In this document: piece after piece, positions 51,437 through 60,373 of the stretch
Numbering within the stretch: the first letter of the stretch is position 1
Layout: the number at the start of each line of letters is the position of its first letter
Origin: JAJCYL01 sp040222875
GTDB taxonomy: Bacteria; Bacteroidota; Bacteroidia; Cytophagales; Cyclobacteriaceae
Assembly (NCBI GenBank): GCA_040222875.1
Contig: JAVKCG010000027.1
Location: 1-64,000 of the forward strand
Direction: 5' to 3'
DNA length: 64,000 nt
Position numbers and translations under genes: made by a program
Notes under the pieces: generated by a model
What the model was told of the DNA's origin: nothing
Databases searched by the model: none
Seen by the model: the letters and a program-made list of their open reading frames with translations, nothing else

Positions 51437-52684
51437 TCATTCAAATTCCTTTTTGAGTACCCCGGCAACCGCCTCAACGGTTTCCTCTTCAAGATCAGTT
51501 CTCCTAACCAGATCTTCAGTACTCACTCCTAACACGCTTTTGGCTGTGTCGAGGCCAATCTTTTTAAATTCATCAATTACCCAGTCTTCTATTTCATCAG
51601 AGAATTCATCAAGGCTCACATCCTCCTCATCCAGGCCATCCAATTCACGGAATACATCGATTTCAAAACCGACTAACCTGCTGGCTAATTTGATGTTCTG
51701 ACCACCCTTACCAATTGCTAAAGACACCTGGTCAGGTTTTAAGTAAACTGCCACCCTGCCTTTTTCCTCATCTATTTTCATGCTGAGAATTTTAGCTGGG
51801 CTCAATGCTCTGGAAATATACAACTCCTTATTCTCGGTAAAATTGATAACATCGATGTTCTCATTTTGCAATTCACGAACAATCGAATGTATTCGTGAGC
51901 CCTTCATACCTACACATGCACCAACAGGGTCAATTCTGTCATCATAAGATTCAACCGCCACTTTGGCCCTCTCCCCAGGCTCCCTCACTACCTTTTTAAT
52001 AGTGATCAAACCATCATAAACTTCAGGTACTTCACTCTCAAATAATCTCTCAAGGAATTCAGGGGCCGTTCTTGATAAAACAATTCTTGGGTTTCCGTTT
52101 ACCATTTCAACCCTATGCACAATTGCTCTCACACTTTCGCCCTTTCGATATCTGTCTTTGGGTATTTGTTCTGATTTCGGGATATTTAGCTCATTCCCTT
52201 CAGCATCAATTAATAGCACCTCACGGCTTAGTATTTGATAAACTTCGCCATTTATTATTTCTCCTACTAACTCTTTGTATTTATCAAATAGTAAATCTTT
52301 CTCGAGGTCTTTTATTCTTTGCATTAATGTTTGCCTTGCCATCAGAACTGCCCTTCGGCCAAAACTCTCAAGTGTTAACTGCTCAGCAACTTCTTCACCT
52401 ATTTCAAAATCCGGTTCAATTTTTCTGGCATCAGTTAAAGTAATCTTATCATGATCCCAGATATCTTCAGAATTGTCATCGACAATTTCCCTGAATCTCC
52501 AAATTTCTAAGTCGCCTTTATCAGCATTAATGATGATATCAAAGTTGTCATCATGTTCATACTTCTTTCGGACAATTGTTCTGAAAACTTCGTCCAAAAT
52601 GCGGATCATAGTTGGCCTGTCTATATTTTTTTGCCTTGCGAATTCCGCGAATGATTCGATTAATGTGCTACTATCCATTTTCAA
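51437..52684 (-). CDS. nusA: Transcription termination/antitermination protein NusA
   Basis: 415 residues. N-terminal RNA-polymerase-binding domain (about 1-125), S1 domain (about 130-205, 'GEIINGEVYQILSREVLLIDA'), KH1 and KH2 domains ('DPVGACVGMKGSRIHSIVRELQNENIDVI' and 'AIGKGGQNIKLASRLVGFEIDV'). A single C-terminal helix-hairpin-helix acidic repeat (about 350-412) follows. It binds RNA polymerase and nascent RNA and modulates pausing and termination. It overlaps rimP by 4 nt. Its product may regulate the terminator-like leader upstream of this operon. Confidence 0.97.
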   Translation of the reverse strand: MKMDSSTLIESFAEFARQKNIDRPTMIRILDEVFRTIVRKKYEHDDNFDIIINADKGDLEIWRFREIVDDNSEDIWDHDKITLTDARKIEPDFEIGEEVAEQLTLESFGRRAVLMARQTLMQRIKDLEKDLLFDKYKELVGEIINGEVYQILSREVLLIDAEGNELNIPKSEQIPKDRYRKGESVRAIVHRVEMVNGNPRIVLSRTAPEFLERLFESEVPEVYDGLITIKKVVREPGERAKVAVESYDDRIDPVGACVGMKGSRIHSIVRELQNENIDVINFTENKELYISRALSPAKILSMKIDEEKGRVAVYLKPDQVSLAIGKGGQNIKLASRLVGFEIDVFRELDGLDEEDVSLDEFSDEIEDWVIDEFKKIGLDTAKSVLGVSTEDLVRRTDLEEETVEAVAGVLKKEFE

Positions 52685-53151
52685 TTAAAAGAAACTAAAA
52701 CATTTGCCTTTATTATTTGATCAAAAGGAACCTCAATTTCCTTTGACTCTTTTTTAGATTTCAAAACTAATTTTATCTTTTCCTCACCAACATCGACCAG
52801 CCTGCCTTTCAACTTTTCGCTCCCCTCTATGGTCACCGCTAAATCTCTGCCCACATTCTTTACATACTGCCTTTTCAAGGCAAGCGGCTGGTCAATACCA
52901 GGTGATGATATCTCAAGGTTGTACTTCGTTTTTATGATATTCGACTCTTCAATTTGACCTCCCAGCTGACGACTAATCCTGGCACATTCATCTATAGTGA
53001 TCCCATTATCACCATCTATTAAAACTTTGACCCTACTATCGCCTCGTCCCTCTTTTACATGAACATGAACGATGAAGAGATCAGGTGTTAAAATCTCCTC
53101 TACAAGACCCGTTATACGATTTAATAATGTGCTCAAAATAGCTTTACACAA
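52681..53151 (-). CDS. rimP: Ribosome maturation factor RimP
   Basis: 156 residues at most. 'LFIVHVHVKEGRGDSRVKVLIDGDNGITIDECARISRQLGGQIEE' and 'YNLEISSPGIDQPLALKRQYVKNVGRDLAVTI' are the RimP N-domain and linker signatures; a C-terminal SH3-like fold follows. It assists 30S subunit maturation. No ATG is present; the candidate starts are TTG at 53151 and TTG at 53136 (giving MSTLLNRITGLVEEIL, which fits the family better). The 53151 start abuts the U tract of an upstream hairpin. First gene of rimP-nusA-infB. Confidence 0.9.
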   Translation of the reverse strand: MCKAILSTLLNRITGLVEEILTPDLFIVHVHVKEGRGDSRVKVLIDGDNGITIDECARISRQLGGQIEESNIIKTKYNLEISSPGIDQPLALKRQYVKNVGRDLAVTIEGSEKLKGRLVDVGEEKIKLVLKSKKESKEIEVPFDQIIKANVLVSFN

Positions 53152-53182
53152 AAAAGAGGGGACTGTGTGTCCCCTCTTTCAT
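53144..53182 (-). other. Possible 12-codon leader peptide overlapping the rimP leader hairpin
   Basis: ATG at 53182 opens MKEGTHSPLFFV and stops (TAA) at 53144-53146, overlapping the putative TTG start of rimP in another frame. The codons run through both arms of the hairpin at 53153-53179. Translation would melt the hairpin, a layout expected for attenuation. No ribosome site is evident, so this is speculative. Confidence 0.25.
53153..53179 (-). terminator. Strong terminator hairpin between the phosphatase gene and rimP
   Basis: On the minus strand AAAGAGGGGAC, loop ACACA, GTCCCCTCTTT form an 11-bp stem that runs straight into TTTTTT, the textbook Rho-independent form. It ends one to two bases before the first possible rimP start. 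It can stop transcription from the upstream response-regulator gene, but a promoter candidate for rimP lies upstream of it. Confidence 0.8.
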
Positions 53183-53193
53183 ATTTGCTGTTG

Positions 53194-53223
53194 CAAAGTT
53201 AGTTAAAGTCTTATCAAAAACAA
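53194..53223 (-). promoter_or_regulatory. Promoter candidate for rimP-nusA-infB
   Basis: On the minus strand TTG (53223-53221) and TAACTTTG (53201-53194) match the Bacteroidota -33/-7 pattern (TTG, 19 bp, TAnnTTTG). The box begins just after the response-regulator stop and would place the RNA start near 53188, upstream of the hairpin at 53179-53153. Confidence 0.5.
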
Positions 53224-53225
53224 TT

Positions 53226-54425
53226 TCAGAGTCTAAATCCGAGAATTAAAATATCATCTACTTGCTGGTTGCTGCCCTTCCAATCTGTAAGCTCTTTTTC
53301 CAGAACATCAACCTGCTTCTCCATTGAGTCTTTCGAAATATCTACGAACACCTCAAAAAGGCGCTTTCTGGAATATTTTTTAGAATTGTCCTCGTTGAAC
53401 TGATCCTGAAAACCATCAGAATACAAGTAGTAAGTAGTATCAGCTTCGATATCAATTTTTTCCTGGAAAAATTCCAGACTTGTAAATTCTTCCGGCTGAA
53501 TTCCAACGGATTTTTTAGACCCTTTTAACACGCTAATTTCCTCATCTTTAACATAAACAAGCGGTCTTCTTGCCCCTGCAAACTCGATTGATTTGGTGGC
53601 AGGATCGATGGTACAAATACCCAAATCCATGCCCTCCTGAACCTCCTCACCCAGTTGATCCTGGGTTAGGATATTTACGAGGCTTTTGTTCAACTCCTCT
53701 AAAATCACTTCTGGGTTGGTTGTCCCCTGATTTAGGACTATTTCTTTTAGCAATGTGGTGCCTAGTGCAGTCATAAATGCGCCTGGAACCCCATGGCCTG
53801 TACAATCGCCGACTGCCATGATCATCTTATCGTCAATTGTATCGAACCAATAAAAATCTCCGCTAACTACATCTTTAGGCTTATAAAAAATGAAAGTGTC
53901 TGGAATGTTTTCTTTGATCTTTTCAAGCGAGGGCAACATGGCATTTTGTATCCGTTTGGCGGCATCAATGCTGTCGCGTATTTTCTTTACGCTGTCCATG
54001 ATGATTTTCTGGCTTTTGGCCAGGTCATCATTCTGTTTGCTCACTTTCTTTACAAATTCCTGCAATTTCAGTGAAGACTCAACCCTTGCCTTAAATTCAA
54101 GCTCCCTTATTGGTTTGGTAATGTAATCGGCCACTCCTAACTCAAAACATTTCGAGATCACATTTTGATTGGCTTCGCCGGTCATCATTATCACTGTGTA
54201 GTCCCGATATTTTTCAGAAGACTTCAATTCTTTCAGGATATTGACCCCATCCTGACCTTCCATATTTATATCAAGCAAAATGAGATCGAAACTTTCGCTA
54301 TCAAGTTTCTCGTAAAGAAATTTTGGTTTGGGGATAAAATCGTAGTCGTAGCCGTATGATGATAATAACTTTCCTACATACTCAATGATCAGTCTTTCAT
54401 CATCAACAATTAAAACTTTACTCAT
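53226..54425 (-). CDS. Response regulator with SpoIIE-type protein phosphatase output
   Basis: 399 residues. Receiver domain at about 1-118 with Asp9/Asp10, phospho-acceptor Asp52 in LILLDINMEGQDG, 'VIMMTGE' and the Lys in 'DYITKPIRE'. A coiled coil follows (about 120-175, 'FVKKVSKQNDDLAKSQKIIMDSV'). A PP2C/SpoIIE domain at about 190-399 has 'FYKPKDVVSGDFYWFD', 'MIMAVGDCTGHGVPGAFMTALG' and 'LYSDGFQDQFNED', carrying the metal-binding Asp/Gly residues. Phosphorylation probably switches dephosphorylation of a Ser/Thr-phosphorylated partner, in a partner-switching type system. No kinase or anti-sigma-antagonist gene is adjacent. Confidence 0.92.
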   Translation of the reverse strand: MSKVLIVDDERLIIEYVGKLLSSYGYDYDFIPKPKFLYEKLDSESFDLILLDINMEGQDGVNILKELKSSEKYRDYTVIMMTGEANQNVISKCFELGVADYITKPIRELEFKARVESSLKLQEFVKKVSKQNDDLAKSQKIIMDSVKKIRDSIDAAKRIQNAMLPSLEKIKENIPDTFIFYKPKDVVSGDFYWFDTIDDKMIMAVGDCTGHGVPGAFMTALGTTLLKEIVLNQGTTNPEVILEELNKSLVNILTQDQLGEEVQEGMDLGICTIDPATKSIEFAGARRPLVYVKDEEISVLKGSKKSVGIQPEEFTSLEFFQEKIDIEADTTYYLYSDGFQDQFNEDNSKKYSRKRLFEVFVDISKDSMEKQVDVLEKELTDWKGSNQQVDDILILGFRL

Positions 54426-54634
54426 GTTTAGTGGGTTTCTTAGCTGGTCGTAATTTTTACATCAAAATTGAGGGCCGCTTATATTAGGTCGGCGATCAAA
54501 GATAGATGTGTAATTTAAAATTTTTAAGAAGAATACACATTTCAAATAGTGATTAGGTAATACCCCTATTCATAAAGAGTTGCAACTACATTATGAAATT
54601 ATAGTTATTTGCAATTGTAAAGATTGGCGATTTA

Positions 54635-54642
54635 TAAATTTG
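54635..54642 (+). promoter_or_regulatory. -7 box candidate directly before cysS
   Basis: TAAATTTG matches TAnnTTTG and lies only 5 bp before the ATG at 54647; TTG at 54615-54617 stands at -33 distance. If real, the RNA would start at or near the start codon, giving a leaderless mRNA. Confidence 0.35.
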
Positions 54643-54646
54643 CAGT

Positions 54647-56137
54647 ATGACTGGAAAACTGAAGGTTTACAATACATTATCAAAACAAAAGGAGCTGTTT
54701 GAGCCAGCCAACCCACCCTTTGTTGGCATGTATGTTTGCGGCCCTACTGTTTACAATGATGTTCACCTCGGCAATGTCCGCACCTTTATCAGTTTTGATA
54801 TCGTCTATCGCTACTTGGTGCATATTGGTTACAAGGTTCGATATGTAAGAAATATCACTGACGTTGGCCATTTGGTAAATGATGCCGACGAAGGAGAAGA
54901 TAAAATTGGCAAAATAGCCAAGCTTCAAAATCTAGAGCCTATGGAGGTTGTCCAAAAGTATACAACTGGTTTTCATGATGTAATGCAACTTTTCAACGCC
55001 AGAACCCCCAGCATTGAACCTAGCGCAACTGGTCACATCATCGAACAGATTGAAATGATCCAAAGCATTATTAAGAATGGTTTTGCCTATGAGGTGAATG
55101 GATCCGTTTATTTCGATGTTGATGCCTACAACAAAAAGAATGATTATGGCAAGCTTTCAGGAAGAAACATCGAGGACCTTGTTTCTAACACCAGGGAACT
55201 GGATGGCCAGGACGAAAAGCGAAGCCCACTTGACTTTGCCCTTTGGAAAAACGCTTCTCCGGAGCACATTATGAGGTGGCCTTCCCCGTGGGGCAATGGC
55301 TTTCCAGGTTGGCATTTGGAATGCTCTGTAATGAGCACTAAGTACCTTGGTGAAACTTTTGATATTCATGGAGGTGGCATGGACTTAAAATTCCCGCATC
55401 ATGAATGCGAAATAGCGCAATCTGTCGGGGCGGGAGGACATGAACCGGTAAAGTATTGGATGCACACTAACATGCTCACCGTAAATGGTCAGAAAATGAG
55501 TAAGTCGGTCGGCAACTCCTTTTTACCGTCAGAACTCGTTACCGGGGATCACGAATTGCTTGATCGGCCATACAGCCCTATGACGGTACGCTTCTTCATG
55601 CTTCAATCGCATTATGCCAGCACACTTGATTTTTCAAATGAAGCATTGCTTGCGGCTCAAAAAGGCTACCGAAAATTGGTCAATGGTCTGAAAGTGCTTG
55701 ATCAAATGGCCTATCAGGATGACGGAAAAGAGCTCAACGAAAAAGCAGTGAACCAAATAAATAGCCTTTGTCAAAACTGCTATATGGCTATGAATGATGA
55801 CTTTAACACCGCTTTGACAATCGGTCATTTATTCAACTTGCTGAAAAAAATAAATTCCTTGCACACCCGTCAAATGGCTTATTCAGAAATTGGAGAGGAG
55901 GCTTTCATCAGGATGCAGTCAACCTTCAAGACTTTTGTAGTTGATGTACTTGGATTGAAGCAAGAGCAGCCATTTAATTCTGAAAGCATGTTGGAAATCC
56001 TGGTGGATATTTACAGGGATGCCAAACTAAAAAGGGATTACGACAAGGTAGATGAAATCAGGTCTAAGTTGAAAGATGAGGGAGTGATTTTAAAAGACAT
56101 GAAATCCGGCGTGGATTGGGCCTACGAAGAGGCCTAA
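54647..56137 (+). CDS. cysS: Cysteinyl-tRNA synthetase
   Basis: 496 residues. The zinc and cysteine-binding Cys31 is in MYVCGPTVYNDVHLGN, with the HIGH-type motif HLGN at residues 40-43. Zinc ligands follow in 'GWHLECSVMS' and 'GGGMDLKFPHHECEIAQS'; KMSKS is at about 283-287. The helical anticodon-binding C-terminus is present. It charges tRNA-Cys. The stop lies 1 bp from the convergent TPR-HTH gene stop, with no terminator between. Confidence 0.97.
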   Translation: MTGKLKVYNTLSKQKELFEPANPPFVGMYVCGPTVYNDVHLGNVRTFISFDIVYRYLVHIGYKVRYVRNITDVGHLVNDADEGEDKIGKIAKLQNLEPMEVVQKYTTGFHDVMQLFNARTPSIEPSATGHIIEQIEMIQSIIKNGFAYEVNGSVYFDVDAYNKKNDYGKLSGRNIEDLVSNTRELDGQDEKRSPLDFALWKNASPEHIMRWPSPWGNGFPGWHLECSVMSTKYLGETFDIHGGGMDLKFPHHECEIAQSVGAGGHEPVKYWMHTNMLTVNGQKMSKSVGNSFLPSELVTGDHELLDRPYSPMTVRFFMLQSHYASTLDFSNEALLAAQKGYRKLVNGLKVLDQMAYQDDGKELNEKAVNQINSLCQNCYMAMNDDFNTALTIGHLFNLLKKINSLHTRQMAYSEIGEEAFIRMQSTFKTFVVDVLGLKQEQPFNSESMLEILVDIYRDAKLKRDYDKVDEIRSKLKDEGVILKDMKSGVDWAYEEA

Positions 56138-56138
56138 G

Positions 56139-57818
56139 TTAATTCACGCTCATGCCGAAATTCAGAATAAAATCGTTGAGGTTATCTTCCGTTGACAGTC
56201 CCAATTTTTTTCTGAGCCGATACCGGGAAATTTTAACGCTATCCGGACTAATGCCCAACACCCTGGCAGCCTCCTTCATATTCATATTCAATTTGAGCAA
56301 AGCGCAAATTCTAAGGTCAGCGGTTGATAGATCGGGGTATGCGTGTTTTAAGGCTTGCAGAAAATCATGATGCACCTCTTCAAAACGCAATTTGAAATCT
56401 TCCCACTCACGATCGATGTAACTAGACCCATCGATTACTTTGATTAGTTTATTAAAGTGCTTCTGTTCATTGCTATCAACAGAATTGCGCAATTCATCAA
56501 TCTTATCCTTGAGCTCTTCCATTAATTGCCCTTTTTGAACAAAGTTGAGTGCATATGAAGCTAATTCCCTTTGTTTCTGCTCAAGCTCAACCTTTAGTTC
56601 ATTTTCTCTTAGGCTTGCATTTTCAGCGTCTTTCTGAGCTATTTCTTTCTCAGCATCTAATAATTTCTTGTTTTGTTTGATTTTTAACCTTTGACGGTTG
56701 ATAATCAAAAAAGCGATGATCAAAATACTTGCAACTAAAACCAAAGCAATATTTCTGATCAAGCGGTTTTCAGTTTGCTGCGATCTTAACTCCGAAAGCT
56801 CCTTTTCTTTTAAAAGTGTTTTGTATTGAAGCTCAAGTCTGTCAATTCTGTTTTGGCTTTGTTCGCTAAAAATTAATTGGTTCAATTCAACGAACTGGTT
56901 CATATATTCAAGTGCTTGCTTGTAATTACCTTGTGCCTGCTCCAGTTCCTTAAGCTCCTCAAGCACTAATATTTGGGTGTACTTGGTGTCAATTACTTTG
57001 GCTACCCTCATTGCCGAATCGAGATAAGCCTCGGCCAAAGCCAGCTGACCAAGCCTCCTTAAATTTCCGCCCGCATTCTCCAAAATTGAAGCCTGTAAAT
57101 TGAGATCGTGGCTCCCCGTGTTAATTGTTAAGGCCTGTAAGGCATATTCAAGGCCAGAATTGTAATCATCCTGTTGTTCTTTGATCACCCCTAAATTGTT
57201 GAGTACTCTTGCTATGCCTACCGAATCGCTCATTTCATACCTTTTGGCCAAAGACAAGCTATAAAAATGTAAGGCTGAATCTAGCTGGCCGTTATGTTTG
57301 GCCGCAACACCCATATTGTTATAAACCCTTGCCAAGCCCAATGTATCCCGCAGTTCGTTGAATATCGGAATTGCCTGCCGATGATAATCCAGGGATTTTT
57401 GGAACAATTGCTGGTCATCATAAACATTGCCGATATTACTTAGAACGTTTGCCTTACGCCGCTTTTCGCCCAATTCATCAAAAATTGTGAGAGCAGTTAA
57501 GAAGTGTTCCAGCGCTTGATCATATACATTTCTAGCCCATAGTGAAGTTCCAATTATTGAATTTGAGTTAGCAATACCTTTTCTATAATTCAGCTTTTCC
57601 GCTTCTTTCAATGTAAAGCGGCCATATTTCTCGGTTATGTCAGGTTGGCTGTTCCAGTAACCGAAGGCCATTTGATTTATTGAATCAAGCACTTCTTTAC
57701 TTACACTAAGGCTTTCTAACTGGCCTCGTATGGTATCGAAATCGAGGTCTTCTTGAGCCGACAGGCTAAATGATAACCCAAAAAGGGTGATAAGAAGCAA
57801 CCGTTGGAACATAATCAA
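56139..57818 (-). CDS. Membrane-tethered TPR sensor with LuxR-like HTH
   Basis: 559 residues. Signal segment (about 1-22); exported TPR repeats (about 50-330, units such as 'ARVYNNMGVAAKHNGQLDSALHFYSLSLAKRYEM'); one transmembrane helix (about 352-371, 'IALVLVASILIIAFLIIN'); then a long cytoplasmic coiled coil (about 375-440). A C-terminal HTH follows, 'LSTADLRICALLKLNMNMKEAARVLGISPDSVKISRYRLRKKLGL' (about 500-545), like the GerE/LuxR group. The HTH would read a periplasmic signal received by the TPR without a kinase. This layout is frequent in Bacteroidota; ligand and target genes are unknown. The divergent neighbour is a MacB-like permease, a possible target. Confidence 0.88.
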   Translation of the reverse strand: MIMFQRLLLITLFGLSFSLSAQEDLDFDTIRGQLESLSVSKEVLDSINQMAFGYWNSQPDITEKYGRFTLKEAEKLNYRKGIANSNSIIGTSLWARNVYDQALEHFLTALTIFDELGEKRRKANVLSNIGNVYDDQQLFQKSLDYHRQAIPIFNELRDTLGLARVYNNMGVAAKHNGQLDSALHFYSLSLAKRYEMSDSVGIARVLNNLGVIKEQQDDYNSGLEYALQALTINTGSHDLNLQASILENAGGNLRRLGQLALAEAYLDSAMRVAKVIDTKYTQILVLEELKELEQAQGNYKQALEYMNQFVELNQLIFSEQSQNRIDRLELQYKTLLKEKELSELRSQQTENRLIRNIALVLVASILIIAFLIINRQRLKIKQNKKLLDAEKEIAQKDAENASLRENELKVELEQKQRELASYALNFVQKGQLMEELKDKIDELRNSVDSNEQKHFNKLIKVIDGSSYIDREWEDFKLRFEEVHHDFLQALKHAYPDLSTADLRICALLKLNMNMKEAARVLGISPDSVKISRYRLRKKLGLSTEDNLNDFILNFGMSVN

Positions 57819-57952
57819 AAATAAGAAATGCCTCTGAAAATAAGATCGTTTGAAAAAGCTCAGTATTAATTAATCAGTCACCCGATTTAATAATAATGGA
57901 AGCTTACTAATTGGCATATGCAGTTCTTTATCTTGTCAAAACACCCAATAAA

Positions 57953-60373
57953 ATGGTACGTAACTATCTAATCACATCATATAGAAACCTTGTCCGAAAC
58001 GGGTTTCTGTCTATTCTCAATATTGCAGGTTTAGCCATTGGCATAGCTTGCTTTCTTTTGATTTTTCAATATGTACAATGGGAAAAAAGCTACGATGCTT
58101 TTCATCATCAGCCTGAAAACATATATCGGGTCTCGAACCAATTTCTAAAGAACGGCGATCTCGATTTTCATTCTGCTGCTACATTTCCTTTGGTCGGTCC
58201 GGCAATGAAATCTGAGTTTCCTGAAGTGCTTGAGCAGTGCAGGCTTATGCGCAAATGGCGAGGTGGAATCGTTGAACATGAAAATATTTCATTCGAGGAA
58301 GGGGAAGTCACTTATGCCGATGCTTCTTTTTTCAAAATTTTCGGGTTCCCCCTAATTACAGGGAGCCCAAATGAGGTGCTTCTGAATCCTCAAACAGCTG
58401 TAATAGATAAATCTACGGCCATCAAATATTTCGGTGATGATGACCCCGTCGGGAAGCGGATCACTATTGGAAGCATGATGGGGGTTGAGGAGTTCGAGAT
58501 AACTGGTGTTTTTATATCAACACCAAATTCGCATCTGAAATTCAACTTTATACTTTCATATGAATCATTGATAAATGTTTGGGGGCAAGATGCCAACAGC
58601 GCATGGGGTTGGTGGGATTTCCACACCTATATCAAATTAGATGAAAATGCAGATCCATCCATTCTTGAAGAGAAATTGCCCCAGTTTGCCGATAAACATG
58701 GAGGTGAGAGAACTGGCAGCAAAAGAGTCCGGTTTGATCTGCAGCAATTGCCAGATATATATCAGTATAGCAACCTCAGACATGAAATTGGTAAAAATGG
58801 TGATGGCGAAACAATAGCATTTCTCTTATTGATTTCCATCTTCATTTTGGGTATTGCCTGGACAAATTATGTTAACCTGACTACGGCAAAGGCATTTAAT
58901 AGGTCCAAAGAGATCGGGATCCGTAAAACCATGGGCTCTAAAAAAAGCCAGCTTACCATCCAATTTTTGATTGAAGCCCTATTGGTGAACCTTGCAGCAA
59001 TAATTATTGGGCTAATAATTTTCTTATTGGCTTTACCATTCTTTTATCAATTGGTGGGAAAAGCCATTCCAATAGATTTCGTTACTCAGCCAAATTTTTG
59101 GATTCAACTCTTGATCGTTTGGGTTGGTGGGTCAATGATCTCTGGGTTCTATCCGGCACTGGTGATGTCATCGTTTAAGCCGACAGATGCGCTCAAATCA
59201 ACAAACCCACAGAAAGGTCAGCGATCAATATTACGGAAAGCGCTGGTAGTTATTCAATTCATTGCCTCATCAGCCTTGATATCAGGCACCTTAATAGTTT
59301 ACTCACAGCTCTCTTTCATGAAATCCCAGCCAACGGGAATTGAGACCAACAGGGTTTTGGCGATTAATGCGCCGGAGGTAATAATTGACGAAGAATCATT
59401 TTATCAAACAATCCGGAATTACAAAAACACTTTAAATTCAAACAGTGCTGTTAAGGCTGTTAGCATTTCATCTGATATACCTGGAAAACAAGTTAGTTGG
59501 ATGGGCAGTTGTAGGCGAACTGATAAAAGCACTGCGGAAGCTCCGGGCATAATAGCTTATAAGCATGTGGTGGATCAAGACTACTTTGACATTTATCAGA
59601 ACCAGTTGATCGCTGGCAGAAATTTCGATCGCCCCTCCGATAGCAGTTATGTAGTACTTAACAGACAATCACTAAAAGATCTTGGGTTTGAATCCCCTCA
59701 AGACGCTTTAAACAAACCCGTGAGCGTTTCAGGGTTTGATACTCTGACTGTTCTAGGTGTGATTGAAAATTTTCATCAGGAAACACTTAAGAAAGGGTAT
59801 GAGCCAATACTTTACTTATTGACTGAACAGGAAAACCGCCATCTTTCGGTCAAAGTCAATTCGGATGAAGTGCAGGAATTCCTCGCATTTGCAGAAGCTG
59901 AATTTCAAAATACATTCCCTTTAGGTGTGTTCAATTTCACGTTTGTTGATGACTATGTTGAAGCTCAATATGCTGATGAAGACACCTTTTTTGATGTGTT
60001 TGTTGTGTTCGCTTGTCTGGCTATTTTTCTGGCTTTGCTAGGACTAATGGGGCTTGCATTTTATGCTACTGAACAACGAAGAAAAGAAATCAGCATACGT
60101 AAAGTGTTAGGTTCTTCGATTGTTGGTGTATTTATCCTTTTGGTAAAAGATGTGACCAAACTTGTAGTATTGGCCTATCTGATTGCAACACCACTCATTA
60201 TCTATTATTCAAATGAATGGCTTAACAACTTTGCTTTTCGTGAAGAGTTTAACTGGTTCTTATTACCCTCGGCACTTATTCTCACTTTAGGCATTGCGAT
60301 CGGCGTGATCAGTTATCACATCATAAAAGCAGCCTATATAAACCCAGCAATCACTTTACGAAACAATGCCTAG
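57953..60373 (+). CDS. MacB/FtsX-type ABC transporter permease (second orphan)
   Basis: 806 residues from ATG 57953 (MVRNYLITSYRNLVRNGFLSILNIAGLAIGIACFLLI); a TTG at 57911 would add fourteen residues and is less likely. Same duplicated layout as the permease at 26863: TM1 with 'NIAGLAIGIACFLLIFQYV', two MacB_PCD-type periplasmic parts, and two FtsX blocks with 'SKEIGIRKTMGSKKSQL' and 'RRKEISIRKVLGSSIVGV'. It ends 'YINPAITLRNNA'. No ATPase gene is adjacent. The stop overlaps the start of the next gene by 8 nt. A membrane-bound HTH regulator is divergent. Confidence 0.9.
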   Translation: MVRNYLITSYRNLVRNGFLSILNIAGLAIGIACFLLIFQYVQWEKSYDAFHHQPENIYRVSNQFLKNGDLDFHSAATFPLVGPAMKSEFPEVLEQCRLMRKWRGGIVEHENISFEEGEVTYADASFFKIFGFPLITGSPNEVLLNPQTAVIDKSTAIKYFGDDDPVGKRITIGSMMGVEEFEITGVFISTPNSHLKFNFILSYESLINVWGQDANSAWGWWDFHTYIKLDENADPSILEEKLPQFADKHGGERTGSKRVRFDLQQLPDIYQYSNLRHEIGKNGDGETIAFLLLISIFILGIAWTNYVNLTTAKAFNRSKEIGIRKTMGSKKSQLTIQFLIEALLVNLAAIIIGLIIFLLALPFFYQLVGKAIPIDFVTQPNFWIQLLIVWVGGSMISGFYPALVMSSFKPTDALKSTNPQKGQRSILRKALVVIQFIASSALISGTLIVYSQLSFMKSQPTGIETNRVLAINAPEVIIDEESFYQTIRNYKNTLNSNSAVKAVSISSDIPGKQVSWMGSCRRTDKSTAEAPGIIAYKHVVDQDYFDIYQNQLIAGRNFDRPSDSSYVVLNRQSLKDLGFESPQDALNKPVSVSGFDTLTVLGVIENFHQETLKKGYEPILYLLTEQENRHLSVKVNSDEVQEFLAFAEAEFQNTFPLGVFNFTFVDDYVEAQYADEDTFFDVFVVFACLAIFLALLGLMGLAFYATEQRRKEISIRKVLGSSIVGVFILLVKDVTKLVVLAYLIATPLIIYYSNEWLNNFAFREEFNWFLLPSALILTLGIAIGVISYHIIKAAYINPAITLRNNA

